NCBI GenBank assembly: GCA_928212115.1
Contig: CAKMRJ010005634.1
Span: 179,382,307-179,446,306 of the forward strand
DNA: 64,000 bases
Direction: 5' to 3'
Source: Lactuca virosa
Lineage: Eukaryota > Streptophyta > Magnoliopsida > Asterales > Asteraceae
This document shows, in pieces, positions 12,601 to 22,733 of the stretch (the stretch's first letter is position 1; every line of letters begins with the position of its first letter). A program made the position numbers and the translations under genes. The notes under the pieces are model-generated. The model had not been told where the DNA came from, made no database searches, and was given only the letters and a program-made list of their open reading frames with translations.

Positions 12601-12873
12601 TATCTAGTTTTTAATTTTAAAACAACTTGTGATGTAGAACTTAACGGTCATACTTGTTCCTGTGGCAAATGGCGCAGTCTCGGTATAGCATGTGGTCATG
12701 CTATCGCAGCAGCACGTCATTCAAACATGCATGAATTAGTTGATATAGTTCAAGTATATTACCATGCTGATGTATTTCAACTCGTCTACCAAACACAAAC
12801 CGTTCACCCTAATCCCCCACCATCTGAATGGAAAATATCAGACCCTTTGTTGCCTGTTTTATTGCCAATGTAA
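9671..12873 (+). pseudogene. MuDR-type MULE transposase (multi-exon, broken)
   Basis: Starts MSCNEYFVLLITDGRW at 9,671 with a PB1-like N-terminal region (VYVVVEEGVS end), then an acidic linker. 10,659-11,105 is the MuDR zinc/DNA-binding region (RARGIKSTTAFQVTKVV, HTC). Intron about 11,105-11,182. The catalytic region 11,183-11,820 has the first Asp in LIIDGGHLKG and the second in FIFDRAPSIA, followed by HGICGIHL. An intron follows at about 11,822-11,903. SWIM-like LPCGHVIKVL lies in 11,904-12,197. A second, complete SWIM finger (CSCGKW then CGHAIA) follows at 12,650-12,710. Breaks: a frameshift near 10,260, TAG at 10,619-10,621 and TAA at 12,195-12,197 followed in frame by EESMNPLPSPSEWEIPDD. 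The protein would cut and join element ends; this copy is probably inactive. Confidence 0.85.
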
Positions 12874-12889
12874 TTTTTATTCCCGTTAA

Positions 12890-13040
12890 ATAATGATGTT
12901 TGTAATATATTTGTCATTGTCTATGTAATATATTTGCTATTGTGTTTGTAATATATTTGACATCGTGTTTGTAATATATTAGAAATATATTATGTTTGTA
13001 ATATATTTTCCATTGTCTTTGTAATATATTTTCATTTGTT
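12890..13040 (+). repeat. AT-rich minisatellite left of the 190-bp array
   Basis: Repeats of a roughly 20-base unit of the type TTTGTAATATATTTGTCATTG. The same unit recurs at 14,722-14,815, so the 190-bp array sits inside or replaced part of this minisatellite. Confidence 0.8.
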
Positions 13041-13041
13041 T

Positions 13042-14722
13042 GTGCTGTTAAAAAAGACATAAAATAACATAAGTTGCCGTTTTTAGCTTACCATAAAAGT
13101 ATGTTTTTAATTCTGATTTTTATGTTTTATATGTTGGTTACGTTCTTTGTACATAGTTGTTCGTTGGAAAATATCCGGATTTCAAATCCGATATCATTAC
13201 CTCATTGGCTTTACCCTCCAAAGTATGCTTCGTGCTGTTAAAAACGACATAAAATAACATAAGTTGTCGTTTTTAGCTTACCATAAAAGTATGTTTTTAA
13301 GTCTGATTTTTATGTTTTATATGTTGGTTACGTTCTTTGTACATAGTTGTTCGTCGAAAAATATCTGGATTTCAAATCCGATATCATTACCTCATTGATT
13401 TTACCCTCCAATGTATGCTTCGTGCTGTTAAAAACAACATAAAGTAACATAAGTTGCCGTTTTTAGCTTACCATAAAGGTATGTTTTTAAGTCTGATTTT
13501 TATGTTTTATATGTTGGTTACGTTCTTTGTACATAGTTGTTCGTTGGAAAATATCCGAATTTCAAATCCGATATCATTACCTCATTTTACCCTCCAAAGT
13601 ATGCTTCGTGTTGTTAAAAACGACATAAAATAACATAAGTTGTCGTTTTTAGCTTACCATACAAGCATGTTTTTAAGTCTGACTTTTATGTTTTATATGT
13701 TGGTTACGTTCTTTGTACATATTTGTTCGTCGGAAAATATCCGGATTTCAAATCCGATATCATTACCTCGTTGGTTTTACCCTCCAAAGTATGTTTCGTG
13801 TTGTCAAAAACGACATAAACTAACATAAGTTGTCGTTTTTAGCTTACCATAAGAGTATGTACTTAAGTCTGATTTTTATGTTTTATATGTTGGTTACGTT
13901 CTTTGTACATAGTTGTTCATCGGAAAATATCCGGATTTCAAATCCGATATCATTGCCTTATTGGTTTTACCCTCTAAAGTATGCTTCGTGCTATTAAAAA
14001 CGACATAAAATAACATAAGTTGCCGTTTTTAGCTTACCATAAGAGTATGTTTTTAAGTCTGATTTTTATGTTTTATATGTTGGTTACGTTCTTTATACAT
14101 AGTTGTTCGTCGGAAAATATCCGGATTTGAAATCCGATATCATTACCTCATTGGTTTTACCCTCCAAAGTACGCTTCGTGCTGTTAAAAACGACATAAAA
14201 CAACATAAGTTGCCGTTTTTAGCTTACCATAAAAGTATGTTTTTAAGTCTGATTTTTATTTTTTATATGTTGGTTACGTTCTTTGTACATAGTTGTTCGT
14301 CGGAAAATATCCGAATTTCAAATCTGATATCATTACCTCATTAGTTTTACCCTCTAAAGTATGATTTGTGCTGTTAAAAACGACATAAAATAACATAAGT
14401 TGGCGTTTTTAGCTTACCATAAAAGTATGTTTTTAAGTCTGATTTTTATGTTTTATATGTTGGTTACGTTCTTTGTACATAGTTGTTCGTCGGAAAATAT
14501 CCAGATTTCAAATTCGATATCATTACCTCATTGGTTTTACCCTCCAAAGTATGTTTCGTGCTGTTAAAAACAACATAAAATAACATAAGTTGTCGTTTTT
14601 AGCTTACCATAAAAGTATGTTTTTAAGTCTGATTTTTATGTTTTATATGTTGGTTACGTTCTTTGTATATAGTTGTTCGTCGGAAAATATCCGGATTTCA
14701 AATCTGATATCATTACCTCATT
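13042..14722 (+). repeat. 190-bp tandem satellite, nine copies
   Basis: Units begin GTGCTGTTAAAAA (or a close variant) at 13,042, 13,232, 13,422, 13,608, 13,798, 13,988, 14,178, 14,368 and 14,558, so the period is 190 except for one 186-base unit with a 4-base deletion. The last copy is incomplete. Each unit holds two dyads: AAAAACGACA with TGTCGTTTTT (second arm TGCCG in several units), and ATATCCGGATTT with AAATCCGATAT. The short frame at 13,640-13,828 is a by-product of the repeat. Confidence 0.95.
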
Positions 14723-14815
14723 GTTTTTGTAATATATTTGTCATTGTGTTTGTAATATATTTGTAATATATTATTTTTGTAATATATTTGTCATTGTTTT
14801 TGTAATATATTAGCC
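14722..14815 (+). repeat. AT-rich minisatellite right of the 190-bp array
   Basis: Same TTTGTAATATATTTGTCATTG-type unit as at 12,890-13,040, marking the other border of the satellite array. Confidence 0.75.
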
Positions 14816-14967
14816 ATTCGTTAGTGTAGTTTTTGTAAAAAAAAAGTAGTTGTTGCATTTATATAAATATAACTTCAAAAAATAAAGTGCATTGTTTTGT
14901 AAGGTAGAATTTTCTAAAATGGAAATGTTTTTTTTATTAAAGGAGCATCTCACAACCTATTACATAA

Positions 14968-15523
14968 TTAAATTGGTTTCCACATATCAGGAAACTGTTT
15001 GGGATACAAATTTTGTTCACGGTCGATAAAATCCCCTCTAATTCTAACATCTGTTAGACAGTCCCGTTCTGCTTGAAGCTTATGAAACTCCTTATTTGCA
15101 TCTCGAATCCACTTCTTAGCCTCTTTGATTTTTTTTTATAGTTTCAGCAATCCATTTTTCTTTTTCAATTACTTGATCTGCTAGCTCGTTTGCACGTTGG
15201 TTGAGTTCGCGACTCATTTGAGAGTCCCTTTCATTGGCTTCTTCGGCGGCCTTCATAACTTGGAAAATGTCGTCAGGCATGTTATCTGGGAGTGGGAAAT
15301 ATGGGCCTTCCGGAATTGGGTTGTTATCCGAACAAACATAGCAATCTTCTTCTTCACAATTCCAAACACCGAACTGAGATGAATTTATTCTCAATTTTTG
15401 AATGTTGTAATGTATCTCGTTTAAGATGTGTGTTGTAATGTTGTAATGTATCACGTTTAAGATGTATGTTCGTTGCATATTAATAGTGTGAAACCAACAT
15501 AAAAGTACTGATTGAAAGAGCAA
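14968..15523 (-). pseudogene. coiled-coil protein of MULE-1, frameshifted (unknown function)
   Basis: The main frame (15,116-15,523) has a Cys-containing stretch (WNCEEEDCYVC), an acidic/Pro linker (EGPYFPLPDNMPDD) and a long charged helix rich in Glu, Arg and Gln (about residues 85-135). The frame ends in an A-run at about 15,125. A one-base shift there opens KEAKKWIRDANKEF and 40 more residues to a TAA at 14,968-14,970, so I read a slippage frameshift. The charged helix resembles those at 17,089-17,424 and 17,894-18,247. I recognise no family. Confidence 0.45.
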
Positions 15524-15534
15524 ATTTACTGTTC

Positions 15535-15800
15535 AGAATGAAATAGTAGTCAAATTACAATCATATGTCTGAATTTCACTATACGATAAGACAACACATA
15601 AAACTTTGACATGCACTGTACGATAAGACAACACTTAAAGTAGTAGTCAAACACTAGTAGACAGTAGTCAATACTTATAAAATAGTAGTCAAATTACAAT
15701 CATATGTCCGAATTTCACTATACGATAAGACAACACATAAAGTAGTAGTCAAACGCTAGTAGATAGTAGTCAAAACCTATAAAATAGTAGTCTAATGGCA
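15535..15800 (+). repeat. AGTAGTCAAA repeat cluster 1 of MULE-1
   Basis: Seven AGTAGTC/TAGTAGTC motifs, interleaved with a longer phrase (ATGTCTGAATTTCACTATAC then GATAAGACAACAC) that recurs about every 55-145 bases. The same motif and phrase recur in 17,495-17,790. Confidence 0.75.
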
Positions 15801-15870
15801 GTATATAATCCATTGAAGATATATTTATCTGTCAACACTAATAAAAATTTACTTCTCATAAACCAAAGAA

Positions 15871-16226
15871 ATGACAATTTGCAATTGTGGGGCTCAAGGT
15901 ATTATAAGGACCTCAAGAACTACCAACAACCCTGGACGGTTATTTTACGCTTGTCCTAAAGAGGTATTTGGGTTGTCCTCTAATTATTTATATTATAATT
16001 TTTAGTGAATATTTACACAATATACATAATTTTTTTGATATTTATTTATCAGCCACCACAGTCTGGGTTTATTTGTTGGGTGGATGATGCAAAAGACAAT
16101 AATTCGTTGATAATTTCTAACTTAGCTCGATCGAAGAAGAAGCTTCAAAGCAAAATACTACTCTTGAAGATAGCGTTACTTTGTAGTTGGATTTTCTTTT
16201 TTGGTATTGTTGTCTACAAGTTGTAA
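15871..16226 (+). CDS. GRF-type zinc-finger small membrane protein, two exons
   Basis: Exon 1 is 15,871-15,963, intron GTATTT...TTATCAG 15,964-16,052, exon 2 16,053-16,226; the phase-0 join gives 88 residues. Exon 1 reads CNCGAQGIIRTS then NNPGRLFYACPKE and exon 2 begins PPQSGFICWVDD. Together they make a complete GRF zinc finger (CxCG, NPGR.F..CP, C.W.D), a fold thought to bind nucleic acid. A basic/coiled segment (NLARSKKKLQSK) and a C-terminal hydrophobic helix (ALLCSWIFFFGIVVYKL) follow. Tail-anchored membrane protein is inference. The gene lies between transposase and Ulp1-like gene and has no break. Its 3' end was copied to about 16,689-16,816. Confidence 0.75.
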
Positions 16227-16688
16227 AATGTAAAATGTAATGTATGTCATTATTTGTAATGGTTTGTGTTTCCATCTATGGTAACTTGTTGTGCTATGAT
16301 GGTAATCCAAGCACGTATCAGAATGCCTTTTTATTGGGTGTTCCATGTTAGTGGTAAAATAGGATCCATCTTTTATGATACAAACTAATGTCATATGGCA
16401 GAATTATTATATAGACAATTAAAGAATCTTATATGGCGCATATAATACAGGCTATTGTGTGAAATGCATTATTTGACATTAAAACACATCATAGGTATCT
16501 AGTTTACTGTTGGAAATAAATTACTCATTAAAATACAATTACTTGACATTAAACACATCATAGGTATCTAGTTTACAATACAGTACTCATTCAAATACAA
16601 TTATTTGACATTAACATAATTAGATTACTAAACATATGTAAACCAAATACTCTTACAGATTTTTTTTCCTAACCAAGCACTAATACTA

Positions 16689-16816
16689 CCCTTGAAGATA
16701 GCGTTACTTTGTAGTTGGATTTTCTTTTTTGGTGTTGTTGTCTACAAGTTGTAAAATGTAAAATGTAATGTATGTCATTATTTGTAATGGTTTGTGTTTC
16801 CATCTATGGTAACTTG
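16689..16816 (+). repeat. partial duplicate of the GRF gene 3' end
   Basis: The sequence from CTTGAAGATAGCGTTACTTT through the stop codon and into the 3' flank (CCATCTATGGTAACTTGT) repeats 16,161-16,289 almost exactly. One GTATTG to GTGTTG change is visible. It contains the transmembrane-coding end but no start. Confidence 0.85.
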
Positions 16817-16960
16817 TCATTACATATTTTTTTTCCTAACCAAGCACTAATAAAAAGCAAAGATACAGATATATTACCTAAAAATTACAAATAAAAGACA
16901 TACATAGACATATATTCTACCTTAAAATTAATTCAACAAACAAGCAAATTATTAAAATAC

Positions 16961-17424
16961 TACTCATCTTCTTCCCACATCGGAAACTCGTAAGGATACT
17001 CTTTTTTCATAGCAAGGACTTCCTTTTTTTCTCCAAATAGTACTCACGAAGTTCTAATTCACTCTTTAGCTTTCGAAAAATTTCTTCACTAGAGCGGATC
17101 GAACTCTCGACAGATTGGATTTCTCCTAGTACTTATAATCCAATTCCTTTTACGGTCAATATCATCCCAATAGTTGTCTAGAAGGTTTCGTTGGAAACGA
17201 TAATCTTCAAAAGCCTTATCCACATCAGCTTCTCTTTGTAACAACATTTTTTTCACTTCCTCATCCATCTTCTCCCCTAATATAGGAAGATCGACGTAGG
17301 GAGGGGGATTGGTTGAAACGTTATGGGAATTTGACTCCAAAGGAGGCTTATTGTTGGACGTAGATGGCCAATTAAATTTTGCCAGGATCCTTTTCATCTC
17401 CTCTGATCTTTCTCTCATTTTCAC
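16961..17424 (-). pseudogene. coiled-coil protein of MULE-1, second copy (frameshifted)
   Basis: The open frame 17,089-17,424 encodes 111 residues: a basic start (KMRERSEEMKRIL), a Ser/Asn/Pro linker and a charged helix (EEVKKMLLQREADVDKAFED) ending WIISTRR. After the stop at 17,089 a shifted frame continues with SSEEIFRKLKSELELREYYL toward 16,965, so the gene appears broken near 17,095. Its layout resembles the frames at 14,968-15,523 and 17,894-18,247. Family unknown. Confidence 0.4.
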
Positions 17425-17494
17425 ATTACAATTTTTTTATTGTTTCTTTGATTTCTGAATTGATAACAAATTTACATTAAATATGACATTAGAT

Positions 17495-17790
17495 AATAGT
17501 CAACGGCTAGAAGATAGTAGTCAAAACCTATAAAAAATACTCAATCGAATAAAATAGTAGTCAAACACTAATAGACAGTAGTCAAAACCTATAAAAAGTA
17601 GTCAAATAACAATCATGTGTCGAATCTTCACTGTACGATAAGACTACACATGAGGTAGTAGCCAATGGCTACTAGACAGTAGTCAAATCCTATAAGAATA
17701 TAGTCAAATTACAATAATGTCTTGGTACGATATGACAACACCTAATATAGTAGTCAAAAGCTATTTGACAGTAGTCAAAGCCTATAAAAA
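17495..17790 (+). repeat. AGTAGTCAAA repeat cluster 2 of MULE-1
   Basis: About ten AGTAGTCAAA-type motifs plus the ACGATAAGACAACAC phrase, in the same pattern as 15,535-15,800. It lies just upstream of the coiled-coil frame at 17,894. Confidence 0.75.
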
Positions 17791-17893
17791 ATTAGTTAAA
17801 TTGTCAATTATATATAGAGACTTAAATGTATGTGTCTGATATTTACAAATCATATATTAGTGGTTAATCTATAAACCTCATACACATACAATC

Positions 17894-18247
17894 ATGTCCA
17901 CCTCTCAAGAAAAATGGTGGTTGATGCCACAAGAGAAGCGATTGCAAATTTTAATAAAAGAAGAAGATATCAAGAACGAGATTAAAGGCGTTGAAGAAGA
18001 TAGGAAACGGTTGGATAACTTACAAGTCGATATTTGGTCTAAAATGAGGTCGGTTCAAGATAATGAACGCGACATAAAAACTGCAAGGGTTTGGGTACGA
18101 GATGCAATAGACTACGCCAACAAAGAAGAGGTTAAAATGAAAAAAGATTCTCAAAAGCAAACAAAAAAATTACGACCGGGTGATTCAAGAAAAAGCAAAA
18201 GTTCCAAAAGATTTTCCAGATGTTTGAATTTAATAATTCTTGATTAA
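17894..18247 (+). CDS. coiled-coil protein of MULE-1, third copy (unknown function)
   Basis: An ATG (MSTSQEKWWLMPQEKR) opens a 117-residue frame. Residues 20-60 are a continuous charged helix (KEEDIKNEIKGVEEDRKRLD), followed by ARVWVRDAIDYANKEEV and a very basic Lys/Ser-rich tail (KKLRPGDSRKSKSSKR), so nuclear location or nucleic-acid contact is possible. Of the three coiled-coil frames in this element it is the only one unbroken. It points at the 3' end of the Ulp1-like gene. I recognise no named family. Confidence 0.5.
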   Translation: MSTSQEKWWLMPQEKRLQILIKEEDIKNEIKGVEEDRKRLDNLQVDIWSKMRSVQDNERDIKTARVWVRDAIDYANKEEVKMKKDSQKQTKKLRPGDSRKSKSSKRFSRCLNLIILD

Positions 18248-18483
18248 TCAAGTAGTAAGTTGATGCATTATTTATGAGTTTATCTATGTAATAAGTTTTA
18301 TATTTGCTTGTTTATTATGATTAATCTATATAATATGTACTATTCTCTTGCTAGTTTGTTTATGTTTAATAATTAGGGGACATTTTGTTAACCAATCGTC
18401 ATGAAACAGCACACATTGAATGTCACTAAAAACATACAACTCAGACTAACTAAAAATCGCCAGTCTAGAAGATCCATAATATA

Positions 18484-21378
18484 TCATGCCCATCCTATAG
18501 CGAACTGAGTAGCAGCAACAACAGGTGCCATCGATATACCAATAGGTCGACCTGAAACAAGCTGCTCCATGAACATCAGCATAAATACACCACACTCTCC
18601 AAACATCCGTTCTTGTTGGGGCACGTCTGTAACATCCGTAACAGTGATAGATGCTTTCTGAACAGGCAAACCCATGTGGTTCCAATAGCCAATTTCCAAC
18701 AGAATGCGGTCCATAAGCTCTTCAAACCACACAAAATCAATAATCTTCACGGAGCCAAATAATCGGAAGCTGTCGTACAAATTCAACGACAGCGTGTCCA
18801 TCCATAACTCGCCAAGTACCCAATGATGTGGGTTGATGCATATTGGAAAATAAACCTGTTTTAACACACAACAGTTGCAATTAATTACAGCGTTTAATTA
18901 GTGTAATATGATATTTAAAGTGACTGATAATATATATATTATTTCTTTACTTACACGGTCAACTTCTAGCCAAGATTTACATCCATTCAATGGGTCAAAC
19001 GGATTTCCCATTGCACTTTCTGCCCACTCGAACATCTCAAATGCACCAAAAAATGACGATGACATGATTGTCCATCGAGCATCGTTCGGTCTCCGCTCAT
19101 TCAAAAGCCTTCCCCATATGTCAACATGTTGCATTCAAATTTAATTTAAACATAAGTAGCTTATAAATTATTTTAATTTTAAATATAAAGGAATGTCTTC
19201 ATACCGCTTCATCTAAAAATCCCAAGTCACTTGCATAAAAAAAGCAGATCCCAAAACTTTGCTTCCATTTTTTCATTGTATAACCGATGTTTCAAAAAAA
19301 CAGGCGGTTTGTTTCCCATGTATAAAGCAGGGGCGTTACAACCCAGATTCAGTTACGGCTCCAATAAAAGTGTCGGGGGATCGCTGACAAATACGGGGGG
19401 TGGTGGTTCGTTGTGTATTACCCCACCTGTACGATATGGGGGGGGCATTTTGAACCTATATTATATACGTATTCAATAACTATCCAGACAGTAATAAAAT
19501 TATAGTAAATATGAATTTTAACATACTTACCGAAACGTATGGAGATCTAAGATATTGAGATGGTTTCAATTGCCTAACCGGATGACTTTCTTTGAGAATA
19601 GGAGACCAGGGTATATGATTTTCCACATCCACAATCTCACTAGCAACAACCTTCTTTTTCTTATTCTTCTACAAAATACATATTAATTTTTTAATATATT
19701 TTGAAAAAATAAAAAGTTTAATATACAAAAAAAAAATTATAACCTCCTTCACGATTTGTTTTTGTTTTCTAGAATCAAACTCTGGTGGATTATCAACATC
19801 ATCATCCTCGTTTATTCAATTTGATTTCTGTGGACTACCAACCACATTCTCATTCCCCTACATTTAAAGAAAAAATAATTAAAAAAAAGCTTCGTTCAAA
19901 AATTAATTAATACATTATATTTCTTCAAATTGATAGTAAATTTCTAAAATTAATTATTTTACCTCAAAAGCTTCGTTAAAAAATTCTTCCAAGACATCAT
20001 CGTCTCGAGTTGCACCTTTATTTTTCAATCCTCGGATTTCTTCCTCCAAAGATTGAAGTATTGCCATTATTTCTCCCTTGGTGGACTTGGAAGATTGGCT
20101 GTTTTCACAGGATGGATCAGACGAAGATGCCCTCTACATAAATTATTTCATATATCAATAATAGTTGAAAATTTTTATTATGCTAGATTCTGCTTTTACA
20201 AATTTACTTACATCATTTCTAAAGTTGTAGCGTACAGAAAAAAAAGGGACTTCAGACGATTCACAATTCAGACTAGTTATATATGACAAATAATGTGGAG
20301 TAGAGGACTCGACATCTGAGGCAATCATCTTTTTTTTGGGTTGATATGCCTCGTCCTGATCAACATCGAAAACATCGAAACTTTCGCCCAAGTTAACCTC
20401 CTAATATGAAACCACCGCTATATACGAGGATATAAATAATTGCGTCGTATCGCAGCATTCCCCGAATTACTCGGAACATCTCTCATATCCATATCTTGTA
20501 ATAAATATACATTAATTTATAAGTCTTAGCACTAACTAAACTTATCAAAAAAATAAAAACCGAAAATTTTATAAATATATATTTTTAATTACTTAAATAT
20601 ACCTTCAAATGAATAACAAAACCCGATGGTGTGTACACAATCGCTTTTGTTGGATGGTTGGACATATGATCCTCAAATTTCTTAAACATACCCGACAATC
20701 TAGGGTATGTTTTAGTCCATAGATAACTCCCCCACGAGAACCTATATTATAAGAAAAAGTATTAGTTAAACGTATTTTATTTTATTATAAATATTAAATT
20801 GACAAATACCTATTCCATTGATCCAGGTTCTGTACCACCCTCAAAAATTCCTTGGTAACTTTATCATTGAGCTCCTTTCCCAAAAAACCTTGATTGAGGA
20901 TATATAGCAAAATGGCACGGACACCGTCGTGAGCTAATATATCATTGAACCGTTGATTTAAGATAAGGAGCTCTAAATCTTCTACAAGTAAAGAAGTGTC
21001 CGTGCGATATGGGAATACTTTGGACCGAAATGTATTTTCACCATATCCGTGTTTATACATGGTTGAAAATTCGATCCTTGATGTAGGACACCAGCCCATG
21101 TAAAGTCCGGTCACAAGACAACACTTCTCGGGCCCAAATGACAGTGTACGTCTAGAAAACCTAAAATATAGACGCTCAGATGTGTCCGTTTCAGCAGTAG
21201 GACGCAACATATGCAGTAACAGCCCATGAATAAGAAGTCCGTCTCCGGACTGAGCTGGTAGGTCCAACAAGTAACCGAAGCTAGTTGTTGAAAAAATATC
21301 ATGCACGGGTCCGTTCAAGCCACTCAAAACTTCATGCAATTTATGGCATGAAGCTTTGACAGATAAGTGACCCATCAT
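18484..21378 (-). pseudogene. Ulp1-like cysteine protease gene with DUF1985 (multi-exon, MULE-1 cargo)
   Basis: Read from 21,378 down: the first large exon (20,794-21,378, 194 residues) is a DUF1985 domain (FGYLLDLPAQSGDGLLIHGL, then RRTLSFGPEKCCLVTGLYMG). Linker exons follow near 20,155-20,391, 19,980-20,130, 19,550-19,830 and 19,231-19,479. The catalytic part starts at 18,955-19,134 (DARWTIMSSSFF ... SWLEVDR), joins at phase 0 across an intron, and continues in 18,484-18,855 (VYFPICINPHHWVLGELWMD). The C48 triad is present: His in HHW, Asp in NLYDSF, Cys in GECGVFML. Such proteases remove SUMO-like modifiers; that is family knowledge. The splice site between 19,140 and 19,205 looks damaged, hence pseudogene. 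Confidence 0.75.
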
Positions 21379-22714
21379 CGTTTTGTTTGGAAGCTACAAA
21401 ATTAAATAAACATTAAGGTTAAATAAAGTTTTATAAAAGAAAAAAAGTGATAAACAATTAGAGAAAGCACACAATATAAGACTTAATCATTTCATATATT
21501 CTATTTACTTTGTATAAAATACCAAAGGAAATTAATTGACAACATTTTTTTTGTATTTTCTATACTAATTGTATACCAAATATAGCATTGTACTTTGAAA
21601 ATGGTGTGACAATAACATATTTTATAACAAACATGAAACTACCAAAACAAAATGTTATTTTGTCAATACAATATACTTCAAAGTATCTACTCATTATAAA
21701 CATGTTAACTTCTTCAAATAGATAGTACATTGCTATTGTATACTATAATCGAGACATAGAAAATAACATACTTTTTCACAAAATGCAAACATGGAATCAT
21801 AATATATATACAATCGTTAAAATTCCGTAGAAACAATTTTTTTTTCGAACAAAAATGAAAAAAAAATATAAAACCGTAGGTTTTAAGAAACCTACGATTT
21901 TATATACATACCTACGGTTCTTTTTTTTTTCAAAAAAAAATCACTGCATCAACAAAATATACAAATGTTTATTTATTGGTTATAAATTAAAAAAAACGGA
22001 AAAAAAAAATAAAATCGTATGTTTTTTGGAAACCTACGGTGTAGAAGCTTTTACTGCACAAACTATGCATTAAATGCTTGTACACCGTAGGTTTCAAAAT
22101 AACCTACAGTTTCACTATTTTTTTTTAGTTTAAAAAAAATCATGAAATTATACTATATATCAAATTTCGATCATGTTGGATCAAATTTAAAAAAAAATAA
22201 AACGAACAAAAAATACTTTCGGTTCGACGAAACCGTAAGTGTACAAGTCGACACTGCACAAACTGTGCATTGGACACTTGTACACCGTAGGTTTCGTATG
22301 AAACCTACGGTTTTTTTTGTTTTTTTTTCGATTTTTATCAAATAAAAACTTAACGTCATATACAAAACCTACTCCTAATCACGAACACGGTACAATTTTG
22401 ATGAAAGTAGACAAACCTGATTGTTCTTCGGGTGCTAAATTGAAAGAAAACAGTAGACAGACAAAAAAAAAACAATAGTGAAAAATGAAATAATCTGAAA
22501 AATTAACCATTATGTACTTTGGACTAATAGGCCACGAAAAAGTAAACGGGTCGTAAAAACATTAGTCCATTACCATGGAATAGTAGATTTTCAAGAAAAA
22601 GAGTAGTCAAAGCATGTTGACCGCAGTCAACTATATGTTGACTAGTATTTAGTGGACTATTTTTGGCTAAGACTCATTTTGTAGCTATTTTTTGATAAGT
22701 CGTTAACAATTATA
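21379..22714. repeat. MULE-1 right subterminal region
   Basis: No gene. 21,870-22,315 carries four inverted-repeat cassettes built from AAACCGTAGGTTT and its complement, spaced 4-30 bases apart, several adjoining GTGTACAAG/CTTGTACACC. 22,440-22,660 carries AGTAGTCAAAG and AACAGTAGAC motifs matching the left end in inverted orientation. Confidence 0.65.
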
Positions 22715-22733
22715 GCTAGATTAGTAATTTTCC
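22715..22733 (-). repeat. MULE-1 right terminal inverted repeat
   Basis: Minus strand reads GGAAAATTACTAATCTAGC, matching 8,620-8,638 with one mismatch. Confidence 0.7.

Larger units (their letters stand above)
8620..22733. mobile_element. MULE-1: 14.1-kb Mutator-like element with transposase, Ulp1-like gene and accessory genes
   Basis: The ends are an inverted repeat: GGACAATTACTAATCTAGC at 8,620 and, on the minus strand at 22,733, GGAAAATTACTAATCTAGC (18 of 19). A further shared block, TTAGCCAAAAAT, lies further inside both. Both subterminal zones hold the same motifs (CCTACGGTTT hairpins and TTGACTACT). Inside are a plus-strand MuDR-type transposase, a 190-bp satellite, a GRF zinc-finger gene, coiled-coil frames and a minus-strand Ulp1-like gene. 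A 9-base target duplication is not clean: TTTTATAAG left versus TGTTATAAC two bases beyond the right end, 7 of 9. Carriage of Ulp1-like genes is known for Kaonashi-type MULEs of Arabidopsis. Confidence 0.75.

Noticed and set aside
13042..14722. Regular repeats as a CRISPR-like array
   Set aside because: Units are contiguous with no unique spacers, 190 bp long, in a plant genome; it is a satellite.
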